From Bacteroidales bacterium (GTDB taxonomy: Bacteria; Bacteroidota; Bacteroidia; Bacteroidales; JAADGE01): a stretch of DNA of 60,443 nt. The position numbers were made by a program, and so were the translations under genes. Location: positions 1-60,443 of the forward strand of contig JAIORQ010000018.1 in assembly GCA_021108035.1 (NCBI GenBank). Direction: 5' to 3'. This document shows positions 1-9,100 of the stretch, piece after piece (positions within the stretch are counted from its first letter, which is position 1; each line of letters begins with the position of its first letter). A model generated the notes under the pieces. It was not told where the DNA came from. It saw nothing but the letters and a program-made list of their open reading frames with translations, and searched no databases.

Positions 1-49
1 ATTTTTACTTTAAAAAATGCAACTTTTTCCCAGCACCTCAAAAAGAAAT

Positions 50-388
50 TTAGCCTAGAAAATCAGCTAACTTATAGCAAACTATTATATCACCTGATTC
101 GATTCTTTTTAAAGCGTTTTCCAATTTTTCAATAAAATAATCATGCTCTTCAATATGTTTGTCAATACTTTCAGGTGTATAGTTATAATCTTTTAATAAT
201 TTTTTCTCTACTGAAAAGTGAGTAATTAATTCAATTATCATTTTATTGACTATCCTCTCCGCATGATCAATAATATCTTCTGTAAAAATATACTTATAAA
301 ACTCATTAATAAGGCTTACTAATTTCTTATTCCGATAATCTATAACGAAAATTCCTGTTTCATATATGTACTTCCATCTGATAATCAT
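50..388 (-). CDS. Degenerate bacteriohemerythrin-like protein, C-terminally truncated
   Basis: 112-residue protein that aligns by eye with bacteriohemerythrins, the O2-binding four-helix bundles with a di-iron site. The N-terminal W..xYxTGIxxID segment (about residues 5-17) and the central HFxxEKKL (about 57-64) and HIEEHD (about 78-83) iron-ligand segments are present. The first ligand motif, usually DxQHKKL, reads DYRNKKL, so the His is Asn. The protein stops at LADFLG, exactly where the last helix with the HxxxxD ligands should begin. It therefore lacks at least two expected iron ligands and is probably a decayed or repurposed gene. Family assignment is by motif recognition. The loss of ligands is seen directly; loss of O2 binding is inferred. 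It is transcribed away from dnaK. Confidence 0.6.
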   Translation of the reverse strand: MIIRWKYIYETGIFVIDYRNKKLVSLINEFYKYIFTEDIIDHAERIVNKMIIELITHFSVEKKLLKDYNYTPESIDKHIEEHDYFIEKLENALKRIESGDIIVCYKLADFLG

Positions 389-698
389 AAATAATAACTT
401 ACAATATTAAACTGATAAACCGTGAAAGTAGAAAATATATTATATCAGTAATAAATATTTATTTAATTGACCGTTTTTTTTTGACGAATGTTTAAAAATC
501 AATTACCGGACGAACATTTTATCAAAAAGTTACAATATCATAAAAAATACTGACTTTTTGTCCTTTTTCACGTCTTTATGCATATAATAATAAAATTCTG
601 CATGTCTTTTTTTCCGAAAATTTATTCATTTTCTTATCGGCACAGTGATTGATATTCAATAAACAGAAATTGAATTCTAATTAAAAACTAAATAAAAA
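389..698. other. Divergent intergenic region upstream of dnaK
   Basis: 310 bases without a gene between the hemerythrin-like gene and dnaK. It is very AT-rich with several T-tracts. A TGACTTTTTGTCC dyad-like segment lies near 551-563 and a TATAATAATA run near 585-594; either could belong to the dnaK promoter. No convincing TAnnTTTG -7 box, CIRCE-type inverted repeat, RNA gene or small ORF was found. Confidence 0.4.
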
Positions 699-2636
699 AT
701 GGGAAAAATAATAGGTATAGATTTAGGAACAACAAATTCTTGTGTTTCAGTTATGGAAGGGAATGAACCGGTTGTTATACCTAACAGTGAAGGTAAAAGA
801 ACCACACCTTCAATAGTTGCTTTTATTGCCGGCGGTGAAAGAAAAGTAGGAGACCCTGCCAAAAGGCAAGCAATTACAAATCCTGAAAAAACAATTTATT
901 CAATCAAAAGATTTATGGGTGAAACCTTTGACAAAGTAAAACTCGAAGTTAACCGGGTTCCCTACAAAGTTGTAAAAGGAGAAAATAATACACCGAGAGT
1001 TAAGATTGATGACAGATTATATACACCGCAGGAAATATCGGCAATGGTTCTTCAAAAAATGAAAAAAACCGCTGAAGATTATTTGGGTCAAGAAGTTACT
1101 GATGCAGTAATTACAGTTCCGGCTTATTTCAGTGATTCTCAAAGACAAGCTACTAAAGAAGCCGGAGAAATTGCCGGACTAAATGTAAAAAGAATTATAA
1201 ATGAACCTACTGCTGCTTCATTAGCATACGGATTAGATAAAAAAGATAAAGAACAAACGATAGCAGTATTTGACCTTGGTGGCGGAACTTTTGATATTTC
1301 AATTCTTGAGCTCGGTGACGGAGTTTTTGAAGTAAAATCAACAAATGGTGATACGCACCTCGGAGGTGATGATTTCGATCAAATAATTATTGATTGGTTG
1401 GCGGAAGAATTTTTGAAAGATGAAAACATCGACTTAAGAAAAGACCCGATGGCTCTTCAAAGATTAAAAGAAGCAGCAGAAAAAGCAAAAATTGAGTTAT
1501 CAAGTTCAACAAGTACAGAAATCAATCTGCCTTATATCATGCCAGTTGAAGGAATTCCGAAACATTTAGTAAGATCTTTATCAAGAGCAAAATTTGAACA
1601 ACTGTCTGACAGCTTAATACAAAGAGTGTTAGGGCCATGTAAAACAGCAATGAAAGATGCCGGAATTTCAAATTCTGACATTGATGAAATTATATTAGTA
1701 GGCGGTTCAACCAGAATACCTGCCATTCAAAAGAAAGTAAAAGATTTCTTCGGAAAAGAACCTTCTAAAGGTGTGAATCCGGATGAAGTTGTTGCTGTTG
1801 GTGCTGCTATTCAAGGCGGTGTATTAACCGGTGAAGTAAAAGATGTATTACTTCTTGATGTTACTCCGCTTTCAATGGGTATTGAAACAATGGGCAGAGT
1901 GATGACAAAAATAATTGAAGCAAATACAACTATACCGACAAAAAAAACTCAAACATTTACAACTGCTGTTGACAATCAGCCTTCTGTTGAAATCCATATT
2001 TTACAAGGAGAAAGAGCAATGGCAAGTGATAATAAAACAATCGGTCGTTTCCATCTTGACGGAATTCCGCCGTCATCAAGAGGAATACCTCAAATTGAAG
2101 TTACTTTTGATATTGATGCAAACGGAATTCTTAATGTATCAGCGAAAGACAAAGGAACAGGAAAAGAGCAAAACATCAGAATTGAAGCATCTTCCGGTTT
2201 ATCTGATGAAGAAATTCAAAAAATGAAAGATGAAGCAACTGCAAATGCTGATGCCGATAAAAAAGTAAAAGAAAGAATTGACAAAATTAATCAGGCAGAC
2301 GGATTAATCTTCCAAACTGAAAAACAATTGAAAGAATTCGGAGATAAATTACCGGCCGATAAAAAAGGCCCGATTGAAGAAGCACTTAAAAAATTGAAAG
2401 ATGCTCATAAAGCAGAAGACCTTGATGCAATTGATAAAGCTATGGAAGAACTAAATACGGTATTCCAAGCTGCATCTCAAGAAATGTATAATCAAGGTGC
2501 ACAAGGCGGAGAACAAGGAGCAAATTTCCAAGATGCAAATACTAATAATCCTTATGCTGATCAACAAGAGGGTGATGACAGTAAAAAGTCCGGAGATGAT
2601 GATGTTCAGGATGTTGATTATGAGGAAGTAAAATAA
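699..2636 (+). CDS. dnaK: Molecular chaperone DnaK (Hsp70)
   Basis: ATP-dependent cytoplasmic chaperone that binds exposed hydrophobic segments of clients and cycles with DnaJ and GrpE. At 645 residues it has normal DnaK length. The N-terminal phosphate-binding loop GIDLGTTNS is at residues 5-13 and the second phosphate loop DLGGGTFD is near residue 192. An intact substrate-binding domain, a helical lid and the characteristic acidic tail ending in EEVK follow. The ATG start is set by the conserved [10 protein letters not shown] opening. grpE and dnaJ are not adjacent. A strong intrinsic terminator follows 25 bases after the stop, so the gene is probably monocistronic. Confidence 0.97.
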   Translation: MGKIIGIDLGTTNSCVSVMEGNEPVVIPNSEGKRTTPSIVAFIAGGERKVGDPAKRQAITNPEKTIYSIKRFMGETFDKVKLEVNRVPYKVVKGENNTPRVKIDDRLYTPQEISAMVLQKMKKTAEDYLGQEVTDAVITVPAYFSDSQRQATKEAGEIAGLNVKRIINEPTAASLAYGLDKKDKEQTIAVFDLGGGTFDISILELGDGVFEVKSTNGDTHLGGDDFDQIIIDWLAEEFLKDENIDLRKDPMALQRLKEAAEKAKIELSSSTSTEINLPYIMPVEGIPKHLVRSLSRAKFEQLSDSLIQRVLGPCKTAMKDAGISNSDIDEIILVGGSTRIPAIQKKVKDFFGKEPSKGVNPDEVVAVGAAIQGGVLTGEVKDVLLLDVTPLSMGIETMGRVMTKIIEANTTIPTKKTQTFTTAVDNQPSVEIHILQGERAMASDNKTIGRFHLDGIPPSSRGIPQIEVTFDIDANGILNVSAKDKGTGKEQNIRIEASSGLSDEEIQKMKDEATANADADKKVKERIDKINQADGLIFQTEKQLKEFGDKLPADKKGPIEEALKKLKDAHKAEDLDAIDKAMEELNTVFQAASQEMYNQGAQGGEQGANFQDANTNNPYADQQEGDDSKKSGDDDVQDVDYEEVK

Positions 2637-2660
2637 TATCCAATTGCTATTTAAAACGTG

Positions 2661-2685
2661 AGCCGATCATAAGATCGGCTTTTTT
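2661..2685 (+). terminator. Intrinsic terminator of dnaK
   Basis: Perfect stem AGCCGATC / GATCGGCT with an ATAA loop followed by a run of T (2680-2685). It lies 25 bases after the dnaK stop and is oriented for rightward transcription. Confidence 0.9.
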
Positions 2686-2751
2686 ATTCTAATGTTTGTT
2701 AATTATGATTTCAAGTATCCTTTTTACCACAGAGAAAGTTCAACATCTTTA

Positions 2752-5292
2752 TTACAACCTTAAAGATAAAGAAAATTTAAAAGCAAAATTATCAATTTCA
2801 TCAGGCAGCTTATAAGAACCGTATCTGTAAAAAACACCTGCCCCGAGACCAATAATATCATACAAACTAATTATATGATCAATCAGAATTCCGGACTCAT
2901 AATAAACTTTTTCAAGCGTTTCAGAATTAAAATAATTATTGTAATCGTTACTTAACTCACCCCAACCGACATTTGTAATAAATGATATTTCAGGAGCATA
3001 TTTTTTAGTTTTAAAAAGGAGACTGCTAAAATCTTGCTTAAAAAATAAAGATGCAAATCTGTCAGATATAAATTCATTCATTCGCATTGTATTAAAACTA
3101 TTCTCTGTCTCAACTACAAAGTTTTTATAACCTCCGTTTCCGTTAAACAAGCAAACATAAGGAACTTCTCCGAATATGTAGCCTGCTTTAAAATGAATGT
3201 TTGTTTTTCCGAATAATTTTGTTTGAAAACTTTCTGAAACTTTAGCCGTAATTTTTATATAATCATATTCTCCTCCAAATTCCTGTATGCCCTTAGATAA
3301 ATTTAACCAAAAAATCGGATCTTTTTGTGTCATTATAATTTTTTCGCCTAAATATCTTTGATATTTTGCATTTGGTGAAAATTTCATTTGAACTCCTGCT
3401 TCGCTTAAATTATAGGATACATTTGTAGTTATAGTATCAGAAACAAAAATATATTCATTACTAATTAAGCTCTTTTTTGCAAATAAATTTATCTTCAAAG
3501 AACTAATTTTATGAGAATACAAATTCAATTGCATTTCTTCAAAATTGTACATTTTATTTATCAAATATTTTCTTTGATTTTCTGAAGAAAATATGTTCCT
3601 GTCATCAAGAAAATCTATTCCGCCTGTTTCAAAAACATCATTTTTATATGAAAAATTAAATTTAAGGTATTCATCTCCCAAAGGCGAAATATTAAATTCA
3701 CCGCCATATTTAAATTGTTTATCTTTAAATCCGTATCCGACATATCCGCCTAATGATAAATATCTTGATACCGATTTATTTGTAACAAAACCAAAACCCG
3801 GCCTAAACCCTTCGTAATTATTATAAGTAAAAAGTTTCCGGATATCAATATCAATAATTTTATAAGGAATATATCCTGATATTACAGACTTCAATACATT
3901 TATTTTTAAATCTAAATTAGTTGCTTCTCCAATGCTGTCAATAACGCGATAAGTTCTTTTGTCTTTTGCCGAAAGTTCTGTTTTTCTGTATTCTTTCCAA
4001 AATATACTGTCTTTTCTGCCTGCATCATTAACAAGCTCAATATCTTTATTAATAAAATCTTTCTTTTCAAAAACAGGATTTAATTTAATATTACTTAAAT
4101 ATGTTTTTCCTGTGTAAATTAAATTTGGCATTTTACCTAATCCTTTAATTGAAGGCATTATTGATTTGTTAAATATAATCACAGTATTTAATTCAATCGG
4201 AAACCATTGTTTATTATTAATATACTCGTAATTCTGTTGTACTTTTAACCCGACAAGTCCTCTCATTACGTATGGCTCTGCAATTACACTTTGTATTGAA
4301 TAACTATTTGTATTAATTTTTAATGTTCCTTTTAAACCTTCAAAGTTTTTGTTTTTTCTTGGTCTGAATGAAATCGTAAAGACTGAATCACCTGCTGTCG
4401 TGTATGTGGTGTCTTCAATAACAAATAAATATTTCCTTACGGAACCGTTACTTATTGGATTCAAATACACTTTTTCATCTAATGTTATAAAATCTTCATA
4501 AAAAGTAAATGGCTGTAATTCAGTTGCCAAAAGAAATAATGAAGGATCTTTTACACCGGATACTCTTGAAGCAATAATTTTTTCAGAGTTTTTGTCAGGA
4601 TATTTATATTTTCTGTTACTGACATTCTCCATTATCATTAAGTATTGAATATCTGTAAACTCTTTTAAAGAATAAAAACCTTTTACTTTTCTTACAGAAT
4701 CAATCTTTGCTTTTTCAACAGAATCAATTCTTGCAATATATTCAAGTGTTTTTCCTGCCTGTAATAAAGTATCATTCCTAACTTGTTTTATTGAATCTTT
4801 TCCGGCATGATAAACCGAATCCTGTAAAAGGACTTCATCTTTATCAAAAGTGGCAATAAATTTAGTATAAGAAGTGTAGCTGAAAGATTTTAAGTTCTTT
4901 TCGGGATTGTTTATTTTTCTGTTTTTTACAACTTCCCTAATAATTCTGTGTGCAGGATTTTCTCCGGGGTAAATAACAACTTCACCAATCGCATAGTTTT
5001 CTTTCTCTAATGAAATTTCAATGTAAATATTCTTTTTAGTATTATCAATAAAAATGGTCGTATCCTTATAACCCAAATATCTGAAATTTAATTTTCTAAT
5101 CTCGGTTTTAGAAAAGATTTTAAATGTTCCGTCAAGATTTGTTGTTGTACCGTATTTTTCATGGTATATAACATTTACAAAAGGTAAATATTCTTTTGTT
5201 TTCTTATTTGTAACTTTTCCGGTAACTGTTATTTGGGAACTTGCGGAAAAAACAATGCTTGAAAAAAAAATAATTAATAAAATATGCTTCAT
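2752..5292 (-). CDS. DUF5686 / carboxypeptidase-regulatory-like outer-membrane protein
   Basis: 846 residues from the ATG at 5292, which opens a clear signal peptide (MKHILLIIFFSSIVFSASSQ). A TTG-initiated extension to 5331 is possible, but it would put 13 polar residues before the signal peptide and read into a mobile element, so it is not preferred. After the signal peptide comes a CarboxypepD_reg-like beta-sandwich (about residues 22-110: VTGKVTNKKTKEYLPFVNV, then GTTTNLDGTF). The remainder has the aromatic, alternating-strand character of a C-terminal outer-membrane barrel, as in the DUF5686 family. Function is unknown in the family; an envelope or surface role is inferred. An MITE-like element begins 18 bases upstream of this start codon. 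Confidence 0.8.
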   Translation of the reverse strand: MKHILLIIFFSSIVFSASSQITVTGKVTNKKTKEYLPFVNVIYHEKYGTTTNLDGTFKIFSKTEIRKLNFRYLGYKDTTIFIDNTKKNIYIEISLEKENYAIGEVVIYPGENPAHRIIREVVKNRKINNPEKNLKSFSYTSYTKFIATFDKDEVLLQDSVYHAGKDSIKQVRNDTLLQAGKTLEYIARIDSVEKAKIDSVRKVKGFYSLKEFTDIQYLMIMENVSNRKYKYPDKNSEKIIASRVSGVKDPSLFLLATELQPFTFYEDFITLDEKVYLNPISNGSVRKYLFVIEDTTYTTAGDSVFTISFRPRKNKNFEGLKGTLKINTNSYSIQSVIAEPYVMRGLVGLKVQQNYEYINNKQWFPIELNTVIIFNKSIMPSIKGLGKMPNLIYTGKTYLSNIKLNPVFEKKDFINKDIELVNDAGRKDSIFWKEYRKTELSAKDKRTYRVIDSIGEATNLDLKINVLKSVISGYIPYKIIDIDIRKLFTYNNYEGFRPGFGFVTNKSVSRYLSLGGYVGYGFKDKQFKYGGEFNISPLGDEYLKFNFSYKNDVFETGGIDFLDDRNIFSSENQRKYLINKMYNFEEMQLNLYSHKISSLKINLFAKKSLISNEYIFVSDTITTNVSYNLSEAGVQMKFSPNAKYQRYLGEKIIMTQKDPIFWLNLSKGIQEFGGEYDYIKITAKVSESFQTKLFGKTNIHFKAGYIFGEVPYVCLFNGNGGYKNFVVETENSFNTMRMNEFISDRFASLFFKQDFSSLLFKTKKYAPEISFITNVGWGELSNDYNNYFNSETLEKVYYESGILIDHIISLYDIIGLGAGVFYRYGSYKLPDEIDNFAFKFSLSLRL

Positions 5293-5310
5293 ATTACAGA
5301 TTTGATAATT

Positions 5311-5440
5311 GAGTCCACTCCGAAAAGTCAAAAAGTGATAATTTAGTCATCCGATGAATTTGTAATTAGCTGACTATCCGGCTAAATGAATATCAGCATT
5401 TTGCAAAATCATTCATCGGATGACTTTTCAGAGTGGTCTC
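5311..5440. mobile_element. MITE-like palindromic element, family A copy 1
   Basis: 130-bp element whose ends are inverted repeats: left GAGTCCACTCCGAAAAGTCA, right (reverse complement) GAGACCACTCTGAAAAGTCA, 18 of 20 matching. An inner perfect inverted repeat GTCATCCGATGAAT / ATTCATCGGATGAC is nested inside. The element is flanked by a 6-bp direct repeat ATAATT (5305-5310 and 5441-5446), as expected of a target-site duplication. It has no coding capacity. The same terminal repeat recurs at 8068-8211. It lies in the promoter region of the DUF5686 gene. Confidence 0.75.
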
Positions 5441-5504
5441 ATAATTTAATAAAGTATTTATACGTATAATTTTAAAAAATATTATTTTAGCATATTATAT
5501 TTAA

Positions 5505-5705
5505 GGTAAGCTCTAATAATTATTTTGCATCAAGATTTTCAAGAAGTATATGATAAACTCTGAAAACCTTTTGGGAACAAATATAATAAACAATTTGACT
5601 TCGTTAAAAATTTTTGAAATAGCTACGGCTATTACAAAAATTTTGTGCCTCGCATCTTGTTCATTATATTTGTTTCTTGAAAGAAATTAATTATTAGAGC
5701 TTACC
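5505..5705. mobile_element. Palindromic MITE-like element, family B
   Basis: 201-bp near-palindrome. Its ends are perfect inverted repeats starting GGTAAGCTCTAATAATTA, and the repeat extends to 22 bp if the flanking TTAA (5501-5504, 5706-5709) is counted. TTAA could be a 4-bp target duplication of the YTAR type made by IS5-group transposases, although as a palindrome it cannot be distinguished from the repeat itself. Inner arms AACAAATATAATAAACAA / TTGTTCATTATATTTGTT are visible, with a central hairpin around TAGCTACGGCTA. The core (from about 5598) aligns with the core of the element at 8941-9100. Confidence 0.65.
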
Positions 5706-5723
5706 TTAACTTTTTTTAACTGT

Positions 5724-7010
5724 ATGCCGGAAACCAACAACATGAAAGAGGAATTCCTCCATTTTATCTGGAAAAACAAACTTTTTGATAAAAACAGTCT
5801 GTTTGATAATGCCGGTAATAAAATTAAAATTGTAGATACCGGGCTTCATAACTTTGATGCCGGACCGGATTTCTTTAATGCAAAAATTAAAATAAAAGAA
5901 ACAATATGGGCAGGAAATGTTGAAATTCATACAAAATCTTCAAATTGGGTAAAGCATAATCATCATAAAGATAAAGCTTATGATAATGTAATTTTACATC
6001 TTGTTTTTGAACATGATAAAGAAGTTTACAATACAAAAGGTGAACAAATACAAACTTGCGAATTGAAATTTGACAGTAAATATCTTGCTAATTATCACCA
6101 ACTTATATCATCTCAAAAAGATATTCCTTGCAATAATTATATAAACAAAACAGACAGTTTTACATTAAATTCTTGGTTAACAAATTTATTAATTGAACGT
6201 ATTGAACAAAAAACAACTTATGTAAAAAATATTCTGAAATTTACAAACAACAATTGGGAAGAAGCATTTTATATTGTATTAGCAAAAGCATTCGGATTTA
6301 AAGTTAATGCAGAGCCTTTTGAACTCACTGCAAAATCGTTACCTTCAATTATACTCGCAAAAAACAAAAACAATCTTTTTCAACTTGAAGCTTTACTTTT
6401 CGGCCAAGCCGGAATGTTAAACGGTTCTGAAACAGATGATGATTATTTTCTTTCTTTAAAAAAAGAATATGAATTCTTGAAAAACAAATATAAACTGAAA
6501 CCGATTGAAACTCATCTTTGGAAATTTTTACGTATAAGACCCGTTAATTTTCCGACTGTAAGAATATCTCAATTTGCTGCTTTGATTAACAAATCTTCAC
6601 ATCTTTTTTCAAAAATATTAGAAAGCAAAGATGTTAAAATCATCGAACAAATGTTTGATTTAAAAGCAAGTGAATATTGGAATACACATTATAATTTCGT
6701 TAAAATATCAAAAAAGAAAATAAAAACATTCGGAAAATCAGCTACAGAGAATATTATTATAAACACAGTGATTCCAATTATGTTTCTTTACGGGAAAGAA
6801 AAAGCAAACGAAGAAATCCGAGACAAAGCAATAAATTTTCTTGAAAACATTAAAGCCGAAAAAAACAATATTACAAAAAAATGGACATCAGCAGATATTG
6901 ACATAAAAAATGCCTACTTTTCGCAATCCTTAATTCAACTGTATAATGAATATTGTTTGAAAAAAAGATGTTTGAATTGCCGTATCGGAAATAAATACAT
7001 AAATGTTTAA
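5724..7010 (+). CDS. DUF2851 family protein
   Basis: 428-residue cytoplasmic protein of the DUF2851 family, recognised by EEFLHFIWKNKLFD at the N-terminus, DTGLHNFDAGPDFFNAKI (about residues 38-55) and WAGNVEIHTKSSNW (about 62-75), and by a C-terminal cysteine pair (CLKKRCLNC). The family is widespread in Bacteroidota with no assigned reaction; the conserved His/Asp/Glu core has suggested nuclease-like chemistry, but I cannot establish that here. An internal ATG at 5742 is a possible alternative start. The next gene (K+ channel) starts 8 bases before this gene ends, so the two are probably co-translated. Confidence 0.8.
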   Translation: MPETNNMKEEFLHFIWKNKLFDKNSLFDNAGNKIKIVDTGLHNFDAGPDFFNAKIKIKETIWAGNVEIHTKSSNWVKHNHHKDKAYDNVILHLVFEHDKEVYNTKGEQIQTCELKFDSKYLANYHQLISSQKDIPCNNYINKTDSFTLNSWLTNLLIERIEQKTTYVKNILKFTNNNWEEAFYIVLAKAFGFKVNAEPFELTAKSLPSIILAKNKNNLFQLEALLFGQAGMLNGSETDDDYFLSLKKEYEFLKNKYKLKPIETHLWKFLRIRPVNFPTVRISQFAALINKSSHLFSKILESKDVKIIEQMFDLKASEYWNTHYNFVKISKKKIKTFGKSATENIIINTVIPIMFLYGKEKANEEIRDKAINFLENIKAEKNNITKKWTSADIDIKNAYFSQSLIQLYNEYCLKKRCLNCRIGNKYINV

Positions 7011-8049
7011 AGAATTTCGTAATATATATATAGCATCAATTGCTCTCCTTGTTATTTTTTTAAGCGGAATATTCGGCTATAAAATACTTGAAGGATTCGA
7101 CTTCGTTGAAGCAGTATATATGACTGTTATTACAATTTCAACCGTTGGTTTTAAGGAAATTCATCCTTTATCAAAAGAAGGTATGATTTTTACGGGAGTA
7201 TTAATAATATTCAGTTTAGGATTTTTTGGTTATTTCATAACTTCGGTAACAAGACTGTTTATTGACGGAGAGTATAAAAAAATGGTTAAAACCTATTACA
7301 GAAACAAAAAAATAAAAAAATTGAAAAATCATGTTATAATATGCGGATTTGGCCGTAACGGAAGACAAGCAACAATAGAGTTGCTCAAAATCAATAAGAA
7401 CGTGATTGTTATTGATAACAACAAAGATATTCTTAATAAAAACATAAACGAAGAAATTGTTAAAAACAAGAACTTCACATTTGTTCGAGGAGATGCCTCT
7501 CATGAAGAAAGTTTGTTTGAAGCAAATATAAATAATGCAAAAGCATTAATTACAACACTGCCTAATGATGCAGAAAACCTTTTAATAATATTAACCTCAA
7601 GAGACATTAACTCTCGAATGACAATCATCTCCAGAGCATCCGATGAACATTCTTATTCAAAACTAAAACGTGCCGGAGCAGACAATGTAATTATGCCTGA
7701 TATTGTGGGAGGTTCAAGAATGGCAAAATTAGTTTCAAAGCCGGATACTATGGAATTTTTGGAAATGATTATGCTGAAGGAAGGTGTTGATGTAAATTTA
7801 GAAGAAATCCGCTGTGATGATTTAGCATCTTGTTTTGTTGACAGTACAATTTCGGATTTAGATATTCGGAAAAAAACCGGAGCAAATATTATCGGCTTAA
7901 AATTAGGAAACGGGGAATATTTGTTTAACCCGAGCAGCAAAATTAAATTGAAGCAAGAAGATAAACTTTTTGTTCTCGGAGCTGTAGAGCAAGTTAATAA
8001 ATTAAAAAAACTGCTGGAAAGCGGTCATTATTTTGATGAAACAGTCTAA
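7003..8049 (+). CDS. Two-TM potassium channel with RCK (TrkA-N/TrkA-C) domain
   Basis: 348 residues. One transmembrane helix (about 8-27), a pore loop with selectivity-filter-like TVGF at 47-50, and a second helix (about 61-82) form a minimal K+ channel half. This is followed by a cytoplasmic RCK domain beginning at VIICGFGRNG (111-120), a Rossmann nucleotide-binding motif, and a TrkA-C ligand domain at the C-terminus. The architecture matches MthK/Kch-type ligand-gated channels, which work as tetramers. The filter is TVGF rather than TVGYG, a common variant in this class that may relax K+ selectivity. The start overlaps the DUF2851 stop by 8 bases. An MITE-like element follows 18 bases after the stop. 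Confidence 0.85.
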   Translation: MFKEFRNIYIASIALLVIFLSGIFGYKILEGFDFVEAVYMTVITISTVGFKEIHPLSKEGMIFTGVLIIFSLGFFGYFITSVTRLFIDGEYKKMVKTYYRNKKIKKLKNHVIICGFGRNGRQATIELLKINKNVIVIDNNKDILNKNINEEIVKNKNFTFVRGDASHEESLFEANINNAKALITTLPNDAENLLIILTSRDINSRMTIISRASDEHSYSKLKRAGADNVIMPDIVGGSRMAKLVSKPDTMEFLEMIMLKEGVDVNLEEIRCDDLASCFVDSTISDLDIRKKTGANIIGLKLGNGEYLFNPSSKIKLKQEDKLFVLGAVEQVNKLKKLLESGHYFDETV

Positions 8050-8067
8050 GAAAAAAGTTATAAAGTT

Positions 8068-8211
8068 AAGACCACTCCAAAAAGTGTTTTAGCCACTAAA
8101 GCACAAAAACACAAAATTTCACTAAAACTAATATATTGATAATAACTGTTTTGTGAATTTTTGTGTCTTGGTGTTTTCGTGGCATTTTTTTTAGCTTTTC
8201 GGAGTGTACTC
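8068..8211. mobile_element. MITE-like palindromic element, family A copy 2
   Basis: 144-bp element with the same terminal repeat as the 5311-5440 copy (left AAGACCACTCCAAAAAGTGT, right reverse complement GAGTACACTCCGAAAAGCTA). It is flanked by a different 6-bp direct repeat, AAAGTT (8062-8067 and 8212-8217). The interior differs from copy 1: its arms are of the kind GCCACTAAAGCACAAAAACA / TTTGTGTCTTGGTGTTTTCG, a simple repeat often seen in Bacteroidota genomes. No coding capacity. It lies between the K+ channel stop and the convergent lipoprotein gene. Confidence 0.72.
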
Positions 8212-8263
8212 AAAGTTGAAAGCCTTTTGTAATCTGCCAATGTGCTTTAACGAAAGGTTGGGA

Positions 8264-8791
8264 TTATTCTTTCATTAGACATTTACACTTTTTCAATTCG
8301 TTATTTTCAATCAATTTATTTAAGTCAGATATTTCATTCTTGAATGTATACCTATTACCGCAATTATAAATTTCAACTAAAGGGTCTTTATCTGAAATCA
8401 TTAAAAACAACTCGTCCGGTAAAGGAGCCTTTTCTAATTTACTGTAATCTTCATATGTTATATTTAAAAAAGCTGCATTACTGTTTATTCCTCTGTTATC
8501 AAGCAAATATCCGGATTTAAGTTTTGTAGGATATGCTAATTCTCCTTTATAAAAAACATCTTTTGGATGCGGATATGATACAATTTTAGATTTATCCTCT
8601 GATAAAATTACAGGAACAAATTGATTATAATCTTTTTTTGTCTTGTAAATTATAGTCGGAGGACCTGCTTTAAAATTCAAAACGACTTTATCCTTATTCG
8701 TTTCAGTTTCTTTCATAGTTGTACTGTTTTTCTTTACTATGCAACATGCATTCAATATTAAAGCTGATAAAATAAATAGAAGTGATTTCAT
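8264..8791 (-). CDS. Small lipoprotein of unknown function
   Basis: 175 residues with a lipoprotein signal: a hydrophobic h-region then LILNAC, with the lipobox Cys at residue 16. The mature part is polar with no recognisable enzymatic motif. Paired cysteines occur near the C-terminus (YNCGN, KKCKC). It is probably anchored in the inner or outer membrane. I do not recognise the family; similar short lipoproteins are common in Bacteroidota. Confidence 0.6.
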   Translation of the reverse strand: MKSLLFILSALILNACCIVKKNSTTMKETETNKDKVVLNFKAGPPTIIYKTKKDYNQFVPVILSEDKSKIVSYPHPKDVFYKGELAYPTKLKSGYLLDNRGINSNAAFLNITYEDYSKLEKAPLPDELFLMISDKDPLVEIYNCGNRYTFKNEISDLNKLIENNELKKCKCLMKE

Positions 8792-8940
8792 ATAGCCTGT
8801 TTAATTATAATATTCATTTGAGTTTTTTCAGAATTGATATTTTTGTTTTTAGCTTTGCTGCTTCAAGTTATACTTTCTGTTTCAAAATTAAATAATATAT
8901 TTTAAAAATCATCAATTTAAAATAATTAATTTTATACTAA

Positions 8941-9100
8941 GGCTTTGTGAACAAATAACTTGACCGTTTAAGCTCGTTCTTTTGCACGCTAACTTCACTA
9001 AAAAGCCTCGCCGTAGCTAAGGCTATGACTGCGTTTTTTAGCTTTGTTATCGTACAAAATAACTTCGCTTATTCCAGTCAATTTATTTATTCGCAAAGCC
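8941..9100. mobile_element. Palindromic MITE-like element, family C
   Basis: 160-bp near-palindrome occupying most of the 338-base gap before miaA; the rest of that gap shows nothing else. Left end GGCTTTGTGAACAAATAACT, right end (reverse complement) GGCTTTGCGAATAAATAAAT, about 21 of 24 matching. The ends resemble the published IS903/IS5-family terminal repeat (GGCTTTGTTGAATAAAT). A 3-bp TAA lies on both sides (8938-8940, 9101-9103); this could be a TNA-type duplication but is weak evidence in AT-rich DNA. The central segment from about 8992 aligns with the core of the element at 5505-5705. Confidence 0.65.

Noticed and set aside
13-49. Frameshifted last helix for the truncated hemerythrin
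   Set aside because: Reading the other frames downstream of LADFLG gives FLFEVLGKSCIF and similar, without the HxxxxD ligand motif, so a simple frameshift does not explain the truncation within the visible sequence.
5293-5331. Upstream TTG start for the DUF5686 protein at 5331
   Set aside because: It would place a polar segment before an otherwise perfect signal peptide and translate part of the mobile element; the ATG at 5292 fits better.
8058-8240. 60-residue reading frame on the minus strand
   Set aside because: It is the translation of the palindromic MITE-like element A2 and its flanks, with low-complexity repeat sequence and no upstream signals.
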